DNA of 64,000 bases from contig NC_092028.1 of the NCBI RefSeq assembly GCF_042242105.1, positions 11,207,338 to 11,271,337 of the forward strand, in the 5' to 3' direction. The notes below the pieces were generated by a model. It searched no databases. It was not told where the DNA came from and was given only the letters and a program-made list of their open reading frames with translations. Each line of letters opens with the position of its first letter. Position 1 is the stretch's first letter. This stretch comes from Pempheris klunzingeri (lineage: Eukaryota; Chordata; Actinopteri; Acropomatiformes; Pempheridae). Positions 1-11,651 of the stretch are shown piece after piece. The position numbers were made by a program, and so were the translations under genes.

Positions 1-2941
1 CAGAGAGAGGCGGGGCGTCAGTGCATGTACTCTGCTCATGCTGTGGAGAAGGCCAACGAGCTGGCAAACGTGGAAAAGAGCATCTACGAACACAGAGACC
101 TGCTGAGACAGATCAGCTCCTACCATCTACGTCCACGCCGAGATCCTCATGCAGTCACCTGCCAGAAATGTATAACTGAGTGCTTGAGTGAGTGTGAGCA
201 GCTGTTAGAGAAATACGCCAAGCTTGCCAAACCTTTCAGTTACACTGACAAACTGGAGAAAGGGGAGGAAGGGCAGGGTCAGATTAATGATGGAGGGGGT
301 GAAGAAGAGGACGAGGAGGAGGATGAGGGCGTTAAACGCAGGCCGTCCTACACGCCGCAGCTGATCAAAGCTAAGTCTGCAAAATGTTTCGACAAGCGCC
401 TGAAGACCCTGCAAGAGCTGTGCGACAACACTTTCTACGAGGCCACTGTCGCGCTCCTGAAGGAGACAGAGAGGAGTTTCCGGGGGGACCTGTGTTACCT
501 GCACACACGCCGCTTGGACAGGATGCTACGCAGGAAACAGAGGGTTACCAACTTCCTGTTTGAGGAGGACCTCGTTGATGGTGATGAGGATGAGGAGGAA
601 ACACTGAAACCATTCTGTGCTGTGAACCATGCTGTAGATAACTATACACTCCACTTAAATCCACCTCCTATTGTGCTCGGACCAGAACCTCTAGAGCTAG
701 ATCCTCTGGACCCTCCAGATTCTCTAGACCCAGCCTCTGAGACCAGCCATACCCAAGAGAGTGAGCTTGGGCTTGTGGGGACCCATCTGGAGTCCTCCCC
801 CTCAGACCAGACTCTGGAGACCCAGGAGAGCTCGGATGGGACCAAAGGAAGCTTTAGCAGCGATAAGAGTGGGATGGGTCAGGCAGAGAGGCAACAGAAT
901 CTAGCGAGTATGACGTCAGAAGGTGCGGATCCTGATTCTGACCTGACCCCTGACCCTGACCATAACACTGACCTGGAGAGGGAGAGCAGCAGTGAAGACA
1001 TGGAGACCACTGCGGGGGAGGATGAGGGTGACAACGAGGGAGAGCAGACGCCTGTGTCTTTGCTGGAAGTGGTGTCTGAGCTGGAGGCCAGCAGGGAGGA
1101 TGAGTGTGTGGGAGTAACCGATGGGGCTTGTGAGATAGAGTCTGACTTGTTGGTTCCCATAGACACAGCATGCTGTATGTCCCAAGAGGGCTTCCTTTAT
1201 GAGGCTTCTGCCCCGGAATTGGTGCCTCATCTCAGCCAAAGCTCCCATACACAGCCCTGTCAAACCTCCGTGGTCAACCAGGAGCCCCAGGCCCTACTTC
1301 CACTCCAGGACGATTACGCTGTAGGTACTCCTTGCTCAGAAAGCCCCGCAGCCGGGCTGGAGCTGCCCGTGGGGCTGCTTGGAGATGCAGTTCCACGCAC
1401 ATCAGCGGAGGATGGGTCAGACTGCACCATGAGTGCTTCTACAGGTTCTGATCGGGCTACCTCACCTCTTGGCTACGGGGGGGTGGTGACCCTACGTCAA
1501 AGGAAGAAGGCTGGACAAGGAGCCCTAAGGTTTGTCCGACAGTACCCCTTTGCCATGCAAGCTCTATGGTGCCTGCTGAGCGGCAGAACCCTGGTGGTGC
1601 TTGGGGCAGATGAGGGGAGAGTCCGCAGACTGGTCGCTGCTCTGGCCCTCTTTGTGCCTGGTCCTGGGAAATGTGGGGAGAAGGTTCAAGCCTGGCTGTC
1701 CTGTCCCTTCACACTCACTGACCTGCAGAGGTGGAAACTCATTGGATTGCAAAGGTATTTCCAGTTTGCATTAATAATATAAAATATAATGCTTTTATAT
1801 GATTTAATATAAAAGCATTTAACCAACATGACAATACAAATGATGATGACAGATGTTGTAACTAACATAGATTTACTAGAACATTGCGCTTGCTCACAAA
1901 ACCTTAGATAGTCTGCATCCGTGTGAAGTTTGAAAATGATGGCATATTTAGTATTTGTAGTTTGTAATCCTACTGTTACTCACCTGCTGTGACTCAGACT
2001 GCGATGACTCACACAACTTACTATTCAACAATAAAACCTCCAGCCTCACAGCTGTCCTTGAACCTCTTTTTCATTACCGATCACCTTTACATTTCATGTC
2101 TCATTGACTGAGGCATGAAATGTGGGGAGAATGAGGAGGCACTTGGCTGCATTCAAATTTTCTGAATCGTGACACCACTGTGACTGTGATATCGAACTGT
2201 GAATTTTCTTCTTTATATCACTGCTGTTAATGTAGAGCATCTCTGCAGACATGCCTGTATATTTATATGTAGCTGTTAGCTGTTGTACAATTACTACAAA
2301 AAAAGTAAAAGCCAAGCATTTCTATTTGAATTGCAACAAAACAGCTGCTAATTTTTACAGGGTCTCCGATGTGCAGATTTTGTTAACCCTGACATATTTT
2401 GCCATCATGAGGCAAAATTACACATGCAAACTGTAATATGCAAAAACATTCATTTCAGTATCTGTCTGTCCCCCACAGAGTAGCATCACCTGTGGGTTCC
2501 AGCATGCTTTACTCGCTGTCACGCTACAGTCGCTACATCTCCATCCTGGATGCCGACCAGAAGACCTTGCGCTGTCCGTCCTATAGTGGCCAACTCCTTG
2601 CCAACATAGCCGACCACCGCACCTACATCCGCCGCGGTTCCACCTACTTCCTTCACTTGCAGAGCACGCTCTGTCGCCTGGCAGCCAAGGCCTTCCTGTT
2701 TACCTTCACCCACCACCTCCACCTGCCGGTAAGCTCCACAGAAGGGCCCGAAGTCGTGGAGGGCCGGCGCCGCTGCTTCCTGCAGGAGCAGCTGGGGCTG
2801 GGCGAGGAGGACAGCCAGATACTGCTCTACCTCAGCCAGCTCATCACTCAGCATTACCTACAGCCCGTCGGCGGGAGTGGTGCTGCGGCAGCAACTTGTT
2901 TTAGTTTTAACTACACCACCAGCGTTTTATACAAAATCTAA
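1..2941 (+). CDS. smcr8: SMCR8 (C9orf72-SMCR8 complex subunit), 3' part only
   Basis: Two exons: before base 1 to 1754, and 2479-2941. The reading frame is open through base 1, so the true start lies outside the window; the Met at 25 is internal. SMCR8 is a longin/DENN protein that binds C9orf72 and WDR41 and controls small GTPases, autophagy and lysosome function. Family signatures are the VEKANELANVEKS-like helix at the left edge, KAKSAKCFDKRLKTLQELCD, FRGDLCYL, FVRQYPFAMQ, SGRTLVVLG, WKLIGLQR (split by the intron), ASPVGSSMLYSLSRYSRY, and the C-terminal SVLYKI just before the stop. Between these lies a long acidic, Ser/Thr/Pro-rich low-complexity region (about 660-1450), the expected variable linker of the family. 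The N-terminal longin domain is not in the window. Intron 1755-2478 is GT-AG with matching phase (CAAAG|A reads Gln-Arg). Confidence 0.95.
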
Positions 2942-3359
2942 TATTATACTGGGAGGACGATTCCCACACACATTTTAACAGAATTCATCTTTGACCCATT
3001 GCTTTTTAATGGACCAAAGGTGATATTAATAAGGTCTACGGTCTTTTTAGTTTCAGGACAAACTCTGCACTGGTTATTGTTTTATTTGTGTGATCTCTCT
3101 CTCTCTCTCTCTGCCTTGCTGTCTTTTTCTCTTGCTTTTTTCCTCTGTGTGCCGGAAAAAAAGGAGTCAGAGTAAGTGGAGAATGTCAGTGAGTGGTTTA
3201 CTTGCGTGTATTTGCTTCAGAGCATGTTGACACTTACAAACACACATAACCGAGCAGATGAATGTCGGCTCTGCTTATTGTTCGGTGTTTTTTCACTAAC
3301 ATGGAAAAAAATGTTACTTGAGCTGGCCTGTTTAAGGTTAGTCCCCCACCTCTTCCTCA

Positions 3360-3440
<81 letters not shown>

Positions 3441-5112
3441 TATATATATTTCATCTTACAAAACTCAATCCAACATGGATGTCTGCGTGTAGCAGGTGCT
3501 GGTCTGTCCTCAGCCACAGCTCTCTGTTAACACCCACCAATCACCTAGTAGTTTGTCAGCTATGATATCATCTCAGCTATATGTAAACATGTTTTTCTGG
3601 ATCACAGTAACAGACTCACATATGCTGACATTTTCTGCCTGTGAGGAACAGGCATCTCTCTGAATCTGTCCATGAATCCTTATTAGCACCATGCAGGCTT
3701 GTTACAGCTGGTTTTGTGACATGCCTCTCTCTTAACCACATCGCTTATAGAAGGCAGAAAGCTTTCGGATTCCTTTCCTTTTATTATATTTCTGTTTCGC
3801 TTGGCCACACTTCAAAGTTTTACCTTTCGTGAACACACATTCCTGAAGTAACGGACGAATCTCCGTTTTGTTCCAATTAGATGTTGGATAGTTACTAAGT
3901 AGATTTGACCCTGGAGAGCACGGAGTAAACATTCCCAGAGGCTGCTTTCAGGTTGTGATGCATGAGGAAGTGTATTTGCTGTGTGAATTAGACCAATTCG
4001 GCTCCATGTGATATTGCATGTCCTGAGAAATAACGCCATCGTCTACACACTCACCCATATATGGGCCAGCAGCAGCCAATATGAACTGCTGGCGAGCATT
4101 TTCATGGATATTACTCGCACAGTCAGGAACATTTTAAAGTTACTTAACCTAAATGTATTGAATTTCACTGTTGTCTTACAGTTGTGTGAGAGTGTTGTGG
4201 TGTTAGCATGAGACTGTCTTGTGCCGGGGTGAATCACCGTATTGATAATATTTCTGTTTTGTTGTATTTGGATGAACCGATGAACAGGATGTTGAAGAGA
4301 TGCTGCCTAGACAGTGATGCTGTGTTTGTATAGATTTTATCATGGGAAAAATGCTTTTCCATTGGTGGTGTGCCATCAAAAGCAAAACTCTAAGCTTGAC
4401 ACCCGATTTAGGACAGTTGCCTGTTATTTATTTTTTGCCTCAACAATCCTTGCTGGATGTGTGCTCAGCTCTAAGCTGTTCTGTATTTATTGCTTTAGGA
4501 CAACATTTGGATTTATGATCATCATGCTGTGAATATCCAGATCTCCTCTTTAGAGGATAATGGAGAATGTCACAAGTAGAAGATGTTAATGTTTGAAGTT
4601 CTGTCACAACGGCCAGTGCGACGACATAGAAGAAGCGTCTTTGATGGTGTTTAGATTTTATTGTTCCTAATTCTGTGGCTTCAGTGATGGAGCTGTACCT
4701 CTGTATCTACGATGGTAACTGTACTTGTGACTGCATGGTCAGAGATTTAATGTGAAAGGTCAAACTTCCTGCTACGAACAAGGCAGATTTTGATTTTAAG
4801 GCTTTTAACTAACACATTTAATTCCACCTAATGTATTATTCTAGTTTAGTGCAATTTGAGCTTAATGATTCTTATTTGCTATGTCTTTTTATTTTTTACT
4901 GCTCAGATGTAACAACTGTTTTGTTTTTTTTAGGTATTGTTACTCTAATGCAAAAAGGTGAATGTAATCTGAATAAGCCATACCACAGTGTGCTTAACAT
5001 GTCGTCACTCAGTGTCCTTATGTTGCCATATCATGTCTACCTTTTGTATTTCAACATGAGGCGGCTCACTCCAGCCCTGTAAGACACCGTTGTCGCCAGT
5101 GATTTTAATAAA
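2942..5112 (+). other. smcr8: SMCR8 3'UTR and poly(A) signal
   Basis: No coding sequence is seen between the SMCR8 stop and a canonical AATAAA at 5107-5112. The stretch is AT-rich, carries a (CT)n tract near 3097-3112 and the long (CA)n tract at 3362-3438, and has no gene on either strand. It is most simply the SMCR8 3'UTR of about 2.2 kb. The UTR extent is an inference; transcript data could place the end earlier. Confidence 0.5.
3362..3438. repeat. (CA)n microsatellite
   Basis: An uninterrupted CA dinucleotide run of about 77 bp followed by a short (TA)n. It lies in the probable SMCR8 3'UTR. The open frames through it (poly Thr-His and Cys-Val) are artefacts of the repeat. Confidence 0.97.
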
Positions 5113-6418
5113 GCACGTTGTGAATGTCTTGATGCTTTTATGTAATGATGATGCTCATTTTATTTCGTTAAATTATTTGAATCAGTTTCATTCGTTGACG
5201 CCAGGGCAACGCGGGGAGTTTAAGCGATTATTCTAGTTATGATGAATCTCACTGTGAGATACTGGAGGAAACAGACAAATGCAACCTACAGATCAGCATT
5301 AAACATCAAATACTCCAGCAGACTCGTGTCTTTGTGACTTGTTTGAACGATGACGGATGTGAGAGCTTGAGGTGTCATGAATAATTAATGCTCGGCTGTG
5401 AAAACATCTAATTGCCCTGCTGCTGAATGATCCAGAAACATGTTTGCAGCAATGTTGTTAACAAATTATAAAAAAAAATGGAGTAAGAAACGTGCTTTGT
5501 GACTTGAGCTACATCTTCTCGATATAATAAGAATCAAAAACACAAGATAACAGTCATTGAGTGTTTCACCATGCTATGCATGCTATTAATGATTGAATTT
5601 GGGAATATTGACCTTTGAAGCTGATACAATTTAGCTTTTTTGCAGTCAGGATGCCACATTTAAGACAGAATTATTTTAGTCAAAACATTCTAATGTAAGT
5701 ATGTTTTCAGGTTACTGTGTCTGAATGCAGACACACAAATGAAAAATGTTGCAGTTAGGAAATGCTCATTGTGTTCTGCCAACCATCTAGTGCTTCTTCA
5801 ACAAATAGTTGTATGGAACAATCAACTTTTTAAATAAGACGAATTGTGCTTACAGAGGAAGAAAGATAAAACTTAAAAATAATGAAATACGAATGGAAAG
5901 AGTTCAGAATCAGAATCGATCATTTAAAATCAGACCACAAGAACAATGAAGAAAAAGTTTTAATGTTTAAAACAGCTTTTCAAACAAAAATCATTTCCTT
6001 CTCAGCCCTCTTATGTATTAACTGCAACACATGGGAACACACATGATTTAAAATGACCTTCACAGTGGGTATCACTAGCTGAAATGATAGGCCGGATACA
6101 GAAACTGCTAACCACAACTTCCCACTTTGGGCTTTTGGGACTGAGGGCATAAAATACATTACAAAAAACACACAAAACAAAGTAATACAATATGGCCCCT
6201 TGTGTGTCTTCTCCTTTGCTCCCCTGTACTAAAAAGGACAAAAAGATCCAAATACAGACCCCTATAAGGGCAGCTGAGGATGACGGTGAATGTATCAGTG
6301 ATTTGTTTCTGATGCAAGTGACTGAAATAAAGAAGAACGTTGCTTCGGAGGTTTGAGAGCGAACAGATGGAGGCCAGGTGAGGCAACAGAAAATAGACCA
6401 GATGTCTGAAAACTGCAC
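5113..6418. other. Intergenic region between convergent SMCR8 and BUD31
   Basis: SMCR8 (+) and BUD31 (-) end towards each other here. The stretch is AT-rich with no convincing coding frame. On the minus strand an ATTAAA at 5959-5964 lies about 455 nt past the BUD31 stop and is a candidate poly(A) signal. A minus-strand AATAAA near 5160 is a more distant alternative. Nothing else is recognised. Confidence 0.45.
5959..5964 (-). terminator. bud31: Candidate BUD31 poly(A) signal (ATTAAA)
   Basis: The minus strand reads ATTAAA here, about 455 nt downstream of the BUD31 stop. It is the commonest variant of the poly(A) hexamer. No downstream element was verified. Confidence 0.3.
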
Positions 6419-8786
6419 TTAGCCAGAGCATCCTCTGCATCCACAGTGAGTGCATTCAATGATCCTTCCCTACAGAAAGGAAAAAACAACAGGATTTAGA
6501 CCAAAAGGACAAGCAGGGAATGAACAGGCTATTTAGGAAGGTAACTGGATAAATGCCACTTTTCTTTATTAAGTATTAAGTAAGTTTTTAAATATTCTAT
6601 GTAGGTAGCATGGCAAAGCTGGTCTCTCAATAACCATTACATGGCATTGGATTGCTATACAATTTAAAATCAAACATTCAAAGTCTTTAGAGGATGAATC
6701 CTACCAACTTTGCTGACTCTCTGACCATTCCTCTAGTGCCACCAAAAGGTCAAAGTTTTCTCTTATTCTATGAAATATCTTCTATCTAAATTTAAATAGG
6801 AGACCGGGCATAAGACTTGAATGTCCAGACTCATCGGTAGATTTTTCAGACCGAATTTGACATCTGAGAACAAATAGCTGCATGTAAAGCTGGTGAAAAT
6901 AAATGGTTTTAAAATCCAACTGTTAAATGTATGTCACAGTCCGCCCGTTCATGCTATTGTGTTGCCAAATAATTGCAGGAAGATTGTAGCCAAGTACTGT
7001 AGGTCATACAAATCAATTAACACCAAACCCAGACAAGTTCGATGCCCAGCATGTTATTCATGTTTCAATGCTAAAACAGTGCAATGTTATTTATGTTTGC
7101 GTAAAAAACAGGGAACTTTATTGGTAACTCAAATGTTCAGACAAGCTCAATATTTGGTTATTTGTGATGCATTTCTGATGAAATATGTGTGCAATTCAAA
7201 GATAATGCTGCATTTTCTCTCAAACTAATTTGGTTGCTGATGTCTGGGCTTGGTACAGTTTTGAAGCACTGTGGCATATAGGCATAGAGGCAGCCCTGCG
7301 TAGGAGAGAGTGTTCAGATGAAGGCTATACTTCTTGCTTCGCTTTCAACGACATCAAGCTTCAAGCGTCCCTCTTGCACAGCCGTAAACATGCAAACACT
7401 ACTCCAAACGCTGAGAAAAACACTCTGCTTGTATGACCAATTTAATGTTAAAGTTTTGAAACACATAATTAAAAGAAGAGGTTTTTCAAAATGATAAAAA
7501 AAAAAAAAAAAACACGACTTTAGTGATAATCACTATAAATCTGTTGGACTTACGACTTCCAGCTTGCTCTTGGGGACTCTGCAGATGCAGTTGGTTCCAA
7601 AGTTGGTGTCTCGTGTTTGAATGCAACGCAGGCAGCAAAGGTTCTCGTAGCCCTGCTTCTTCCACTTAGCAATCAGGTTCTTGTCTGCATAGCCTTCCTT
7701 TATACAGTACTCATACAGCTCTGTCAGCAGACACACACAGAAAGAGAAAACTCGTTGGGCATCACATGGAGAGTATAACTGAATGGATTTCATATGTCTT
7801 ACATCTTAAAGTCAAAGGCACTTGGTCAATTTTGAATTCTCAAGCAACTGTTATTTAGTGTCATGAGATGATTTGTTATGAGTTGGCATTATAAAAATAT
7901 AAGTTAAATTTGATTTACATGTGGGAAAGTGTGGCATGTCCATTTTGTCTAAATCAAATAAACTAAACAGATCCATTGGTATCGTGTGTTGTACAGATTA
8001 GATATTATTCAAACACACTGAACATTATTTTAAAGTCCAGTCAAATTCTCAAAGTTTCTGCAGATAACCCAAAATGTCACGCTGGATTACATCAAATGCT
8101 TAAATATACAGAAGAAGGAGAGGCAAATAACGAAGAGGAAATGGGAGGTATGGGAGGGAACTGTGTCTACCTCTGCTGATGGCTTTCCTTTTGTAGAACA
8201 GGTCGTAGATGTATCGACTCCGCTGGTGATGCAGTCTGAAAATTGGCCACAGGGACTCCACCTTTCGCTTTCCTTCATGCGGCTCCGTTTCAGCTGGGGC
8301 ACAGAGGAAGATCAGGGATGTTAGCTTTGGTAAGCAGCAATTAAAATCAACTGTGCACCCTCTCTGTGAATTAAAAGGCCTCTCTGGGCTACGTGTGAAT
8401 AGGAGTAATACTGATGCAAACATTAATCTGCAGCTGTAACAGCCTCCCCTCCCATACTTTAAATGATGGAGTAACGCTGAGATTGGAAGCAAGTGTTAGA
8501 GCCCAAATTATTGAATCAGTATATCCACTTTTAAAATATTTAAAATCCTCATTTCACCAACCTAACACACGGATTATTCGGCTCTAGGCTGAAGTTATTT
8601 CACCACCACAAACTGCACGCTGTGATTAACGTTACAGCGCGACGGACAGGTTTTGTCAGGTCCGCTGGGATAATCATCTTCTACCGACTTACCTTCTCTC
8701 ATTTTCTGATCCAGCTCGTCCAAAGTGGGCTCAATGAGCTCCCAGCCGTCTGGAGGTGGCTTCCTACTCCTCTTTACCTTGGGCAT
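6419..8786 (-). CDS. bud31: BUD31 homolog (G10 protein), spliceosome component
   Basis: Four coding exons on the minus strand: 8786-8693, 8293-8171, 7720-7554 and 6469-6419, giving 144 aa, the same length as human BUD31. BUD31 is a small nuclear zinc-binding protein of the Prp19-related/activated spliceosome needed for pre-mRNA splicing. The product begins [20 protein letters not shown] and carries [18 protein letters not shown], the cysteine-rich [20 protein letters not shown] segment and the final [14 protein letters not shown]; the paired cysteines are the zinc ligands of the family. All introns are GT-AG and phases match. The start is fixed by the conserved N-terminus. It is head-to-head with PDAP1, as these genes are also neighbours in human. 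Confidence 0.97.
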
Positions 8787-9430
8787 TTTGCTCTGTTTTG
8801 TTCGAAATACAACAAAAGCTCACGGTGTTTTCCTTTTGATTTTTGCGAACTCGTCTCCGGCGCTACAATTTGACGTCACGGAGTTGGGGGTCCTTTTCGC
8901 CTTGTCGTCTCTTGACTGACGACATCACCCCCAAATAAACACACTCTGTTTACCAGCGCTTAACAATTTCCTCAATCCTCCCTTAGACGAACACACTGTA
9001 TATGTTCATGTAGACGTTTATTTAAGTCAGTGTAAAGATGTTTGTTGAGATTAAATCAAAGTAAATGTCTTTCTGTCGTTCCTGGCATATTGCATCACTT
9101 TAGCACACTGGAAAATAGCCTTTAAATAAACATGATTGAGGTTATTTTCTTTCCTAATTCATGTAATTTAGTCATGTATATGGGCAACATATGGAAAACA
9201 TCTAAATAATGTAGTTTATAACATTACCTGTGTTCGCTAAAATGCTAAAAACTCCGTTGTTTTCGAAGGTTTCTTAAAAGGCAAATACTTGAACTACTCA
9301 GCGTATTGTGTTACTCATCCCGACTCTGAGTTTATCCAGCTGTCAGTTCGTGCAGCCGCTGCTGTAACGCCTATGTTTTTGTCACTATTTATTTGTAAAA
9401 GCGTTTATAATTAAGGCTTCGCTTGTCAAA
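8787..9430. promoter_or_regulatory. Shared BUD31/PDAP1 bidirectional promoter with CRE
   Basis: The start codons of the divergent genes BUD31 and PDAP1 are 644 bp apart, so both promoters and 5'UTRs must lie here unless there are distant non-coding exons. A perfect palindromic CRE, TGACGTCA, is at 8871-8878, 85 bp upstream of the BUD31 ATG. CREB/ATF factors bind this motif. No TATA box is obvious. The centre (about 9000-9300) is AT-rich. Confidence 0.6.
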
Positions 9431-9635
9431 ATGCCCAGAGCAGGTAAGAATGATCTTATAATCTGCCATTTTGAGTTGACGTCCTTTTTTGTACACCTGT
9501 TAGCCTGCTGTTAGCCACCCAACAACACGCCTCTGTAGGACAAACATAGTTTCCTTACATATCTGTTATTTAGACATAAAACACGCACTGACAGCACGTT
9601 TATAACCCGCTGTGCCTCATTTGACACCTGTCACT

Positions 9636-9670
<35 letters not shown>

Positions 9671-11608
9671 TTTTTTTTTAAATCAATGCAGGTAAGAAAG
9701 GTGGCCACAAAGGTCGCGTGCGGACGTACACCAGCCCCGAGGAGATAGACGCCCAGATGAAGGCAGAGAAGGAGAGGAAAAAGGTTGGTGGAATGAACAA
9801 CCAAACTCTCTCCAAACGTGCGCAGCTTCAAAGTGTTGGTCAAGCTCTAAACATGCTGGGACCCACACTTCCCAAAAAGCATCTCCCCTTTGGGAAGAGT
9901 GAAGCACGTAAGCAAGTAAACTGATCTTGATTTTTAACATTGCTGGGATGCCCCCTGCAAGACCCCAAACACAACCAGACTGGAGAGGGGAACAGATAAG
10001 TAGCTGCGTGTGTTTGGATGAGTACATGCCTGCGTATACAGGTGTTGTATGTATTCCTTGTTGTAGCGGCATGTGTTTGACCTGGTTTTCTTTTGTCATT
10101 TATACGTTCTAGCAGGAGCAGGAGCAGGAGGAGCAGGGTGCAGCTCAGACTGACGCAGCAGAGGAGAAGTTACCAGCGTCAGGATCAGATGAAAGCGATG
10201 ATGAAAATTCCTTGGTACTGCCACACTGTTATATATAGATACACACTACTCACAAAAAGTTAGGGATATTCGGCTTTCGGGTGAAATTTCAGGATGAACC
10301 TAAATTGCATTAGAACCTTTACAGGCGAACTTAATGTGACCTTCTCTAAACCTTTGAATGCACATGTCCAACTGTTCAGTGTCTCAGTACTTTTTGCACA
10401 AGTTGCTGTTCTCTAACAAGACGCTTAACAGCAAAATTCACAGCAGGTTTGATCCATGAATCGACCAATACATTTCCTGCTTCAGTTAGAATTGGTATTT
10501 AAACAGTCCTCCTCATCATGCTGTTCACATTCTGACATCATGAGACCAAGACGACACCTAACAATTGATCAGCAGCACCTCGGCATTGCGAGGCTTCAAA
10601 CAGGAAGTCCTCAGATGGAAGTGGCCACTGAGCTTAGAGGGTCACAGAGTGTCATCAGGAGGTTGTAACAGTGATACAGAGACTGGAAGAGTCACAGAAA
10701 GGAGAGGAGTGGACGTCCTTTGGCCACATCCCAATTTATTGAGACATTGAAATTTTTTGCTGTGGTATACCCACCACTGTTGTTAGATTTTCTTTCAATA
10801 ACTTGTTTAAGATGAATAAAATGACCATTGCATGCTTAAATGCCCTACTTTCATGATATAATATCACTGTAGCATTCACTTTTTACATTTTCCATAAATT
10901 TCACCTGAAAGTCGAATATCCCTAACTTTTTGTGAGTAGTGTATATAATAAAACATGTATTATTAGTGTTGTTTGCACCTGTGAAACACCTTGTAATTGT
11001 TTTGTTTCGGTTTGTCAATTTAAGAATGCGGTCGTTTCATTTTTTGCTGTATTCAAAGCATGTGTTTTTACACTGTATGATCTGCTGCAATGTGTTTGCA
11101 GAGGAGAAGAGCGGGTGTGGAGGGCTTGATAGAAATTGAGAACCCCAACAGAGTGGCTCAGAAGTCGAAGAAGGTGACGCAGATTGAGGTGGACGAGCCC
11201 AGACAGTTATCAAGGAGAGAGAGGTGTGTGTTTTGTGCCTAAATACATCAGCCACATAACATCAGTGTTAAATGGGAACTTCATTTTTAACGTATAGTAT
11301 ATTTTTAAAAACGTGTTAACAGTAGAAGTTGCATACCAAGACATGTATTATGTGCTAGAAATGTTTTAAAAACATTTTACCAGCATATTTTGTGCACTGT
11401 AGGGTAAATCTGCACACAAATACAATGTTAACACCCTTTTTTGAAAGTAGCATGACCTCCAGTAAAGCTCTGCATGTAACAGTTAGAACAGTGACACTAA
11501 TAGGCTGATGCTTTGTTTTATGTGTATAAATTCCCACAGACATTAAGCTTCTATAATCCCTTAAAAAAAGTTTGATAGTGACTTTCTTTATGTGATGTTC
11601 CTCACCTT

Positions 11609-11651
<43 letters not shown>

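Noticed and set aside
3176-3565. 129-codon plus frame and minus-strand Cys-Val frame over the CA repeat
   Set aside because: The open frame is produced by (CA)n; flanking residues match nothing and there is no splice context.
6893-7228. 111-codon plus frame with two CxxC-like pairs inside BUD31 intron 3
   Set aside because: Antisense to a gene, AT-rich, no family resemblance, and no plausible splice partners.
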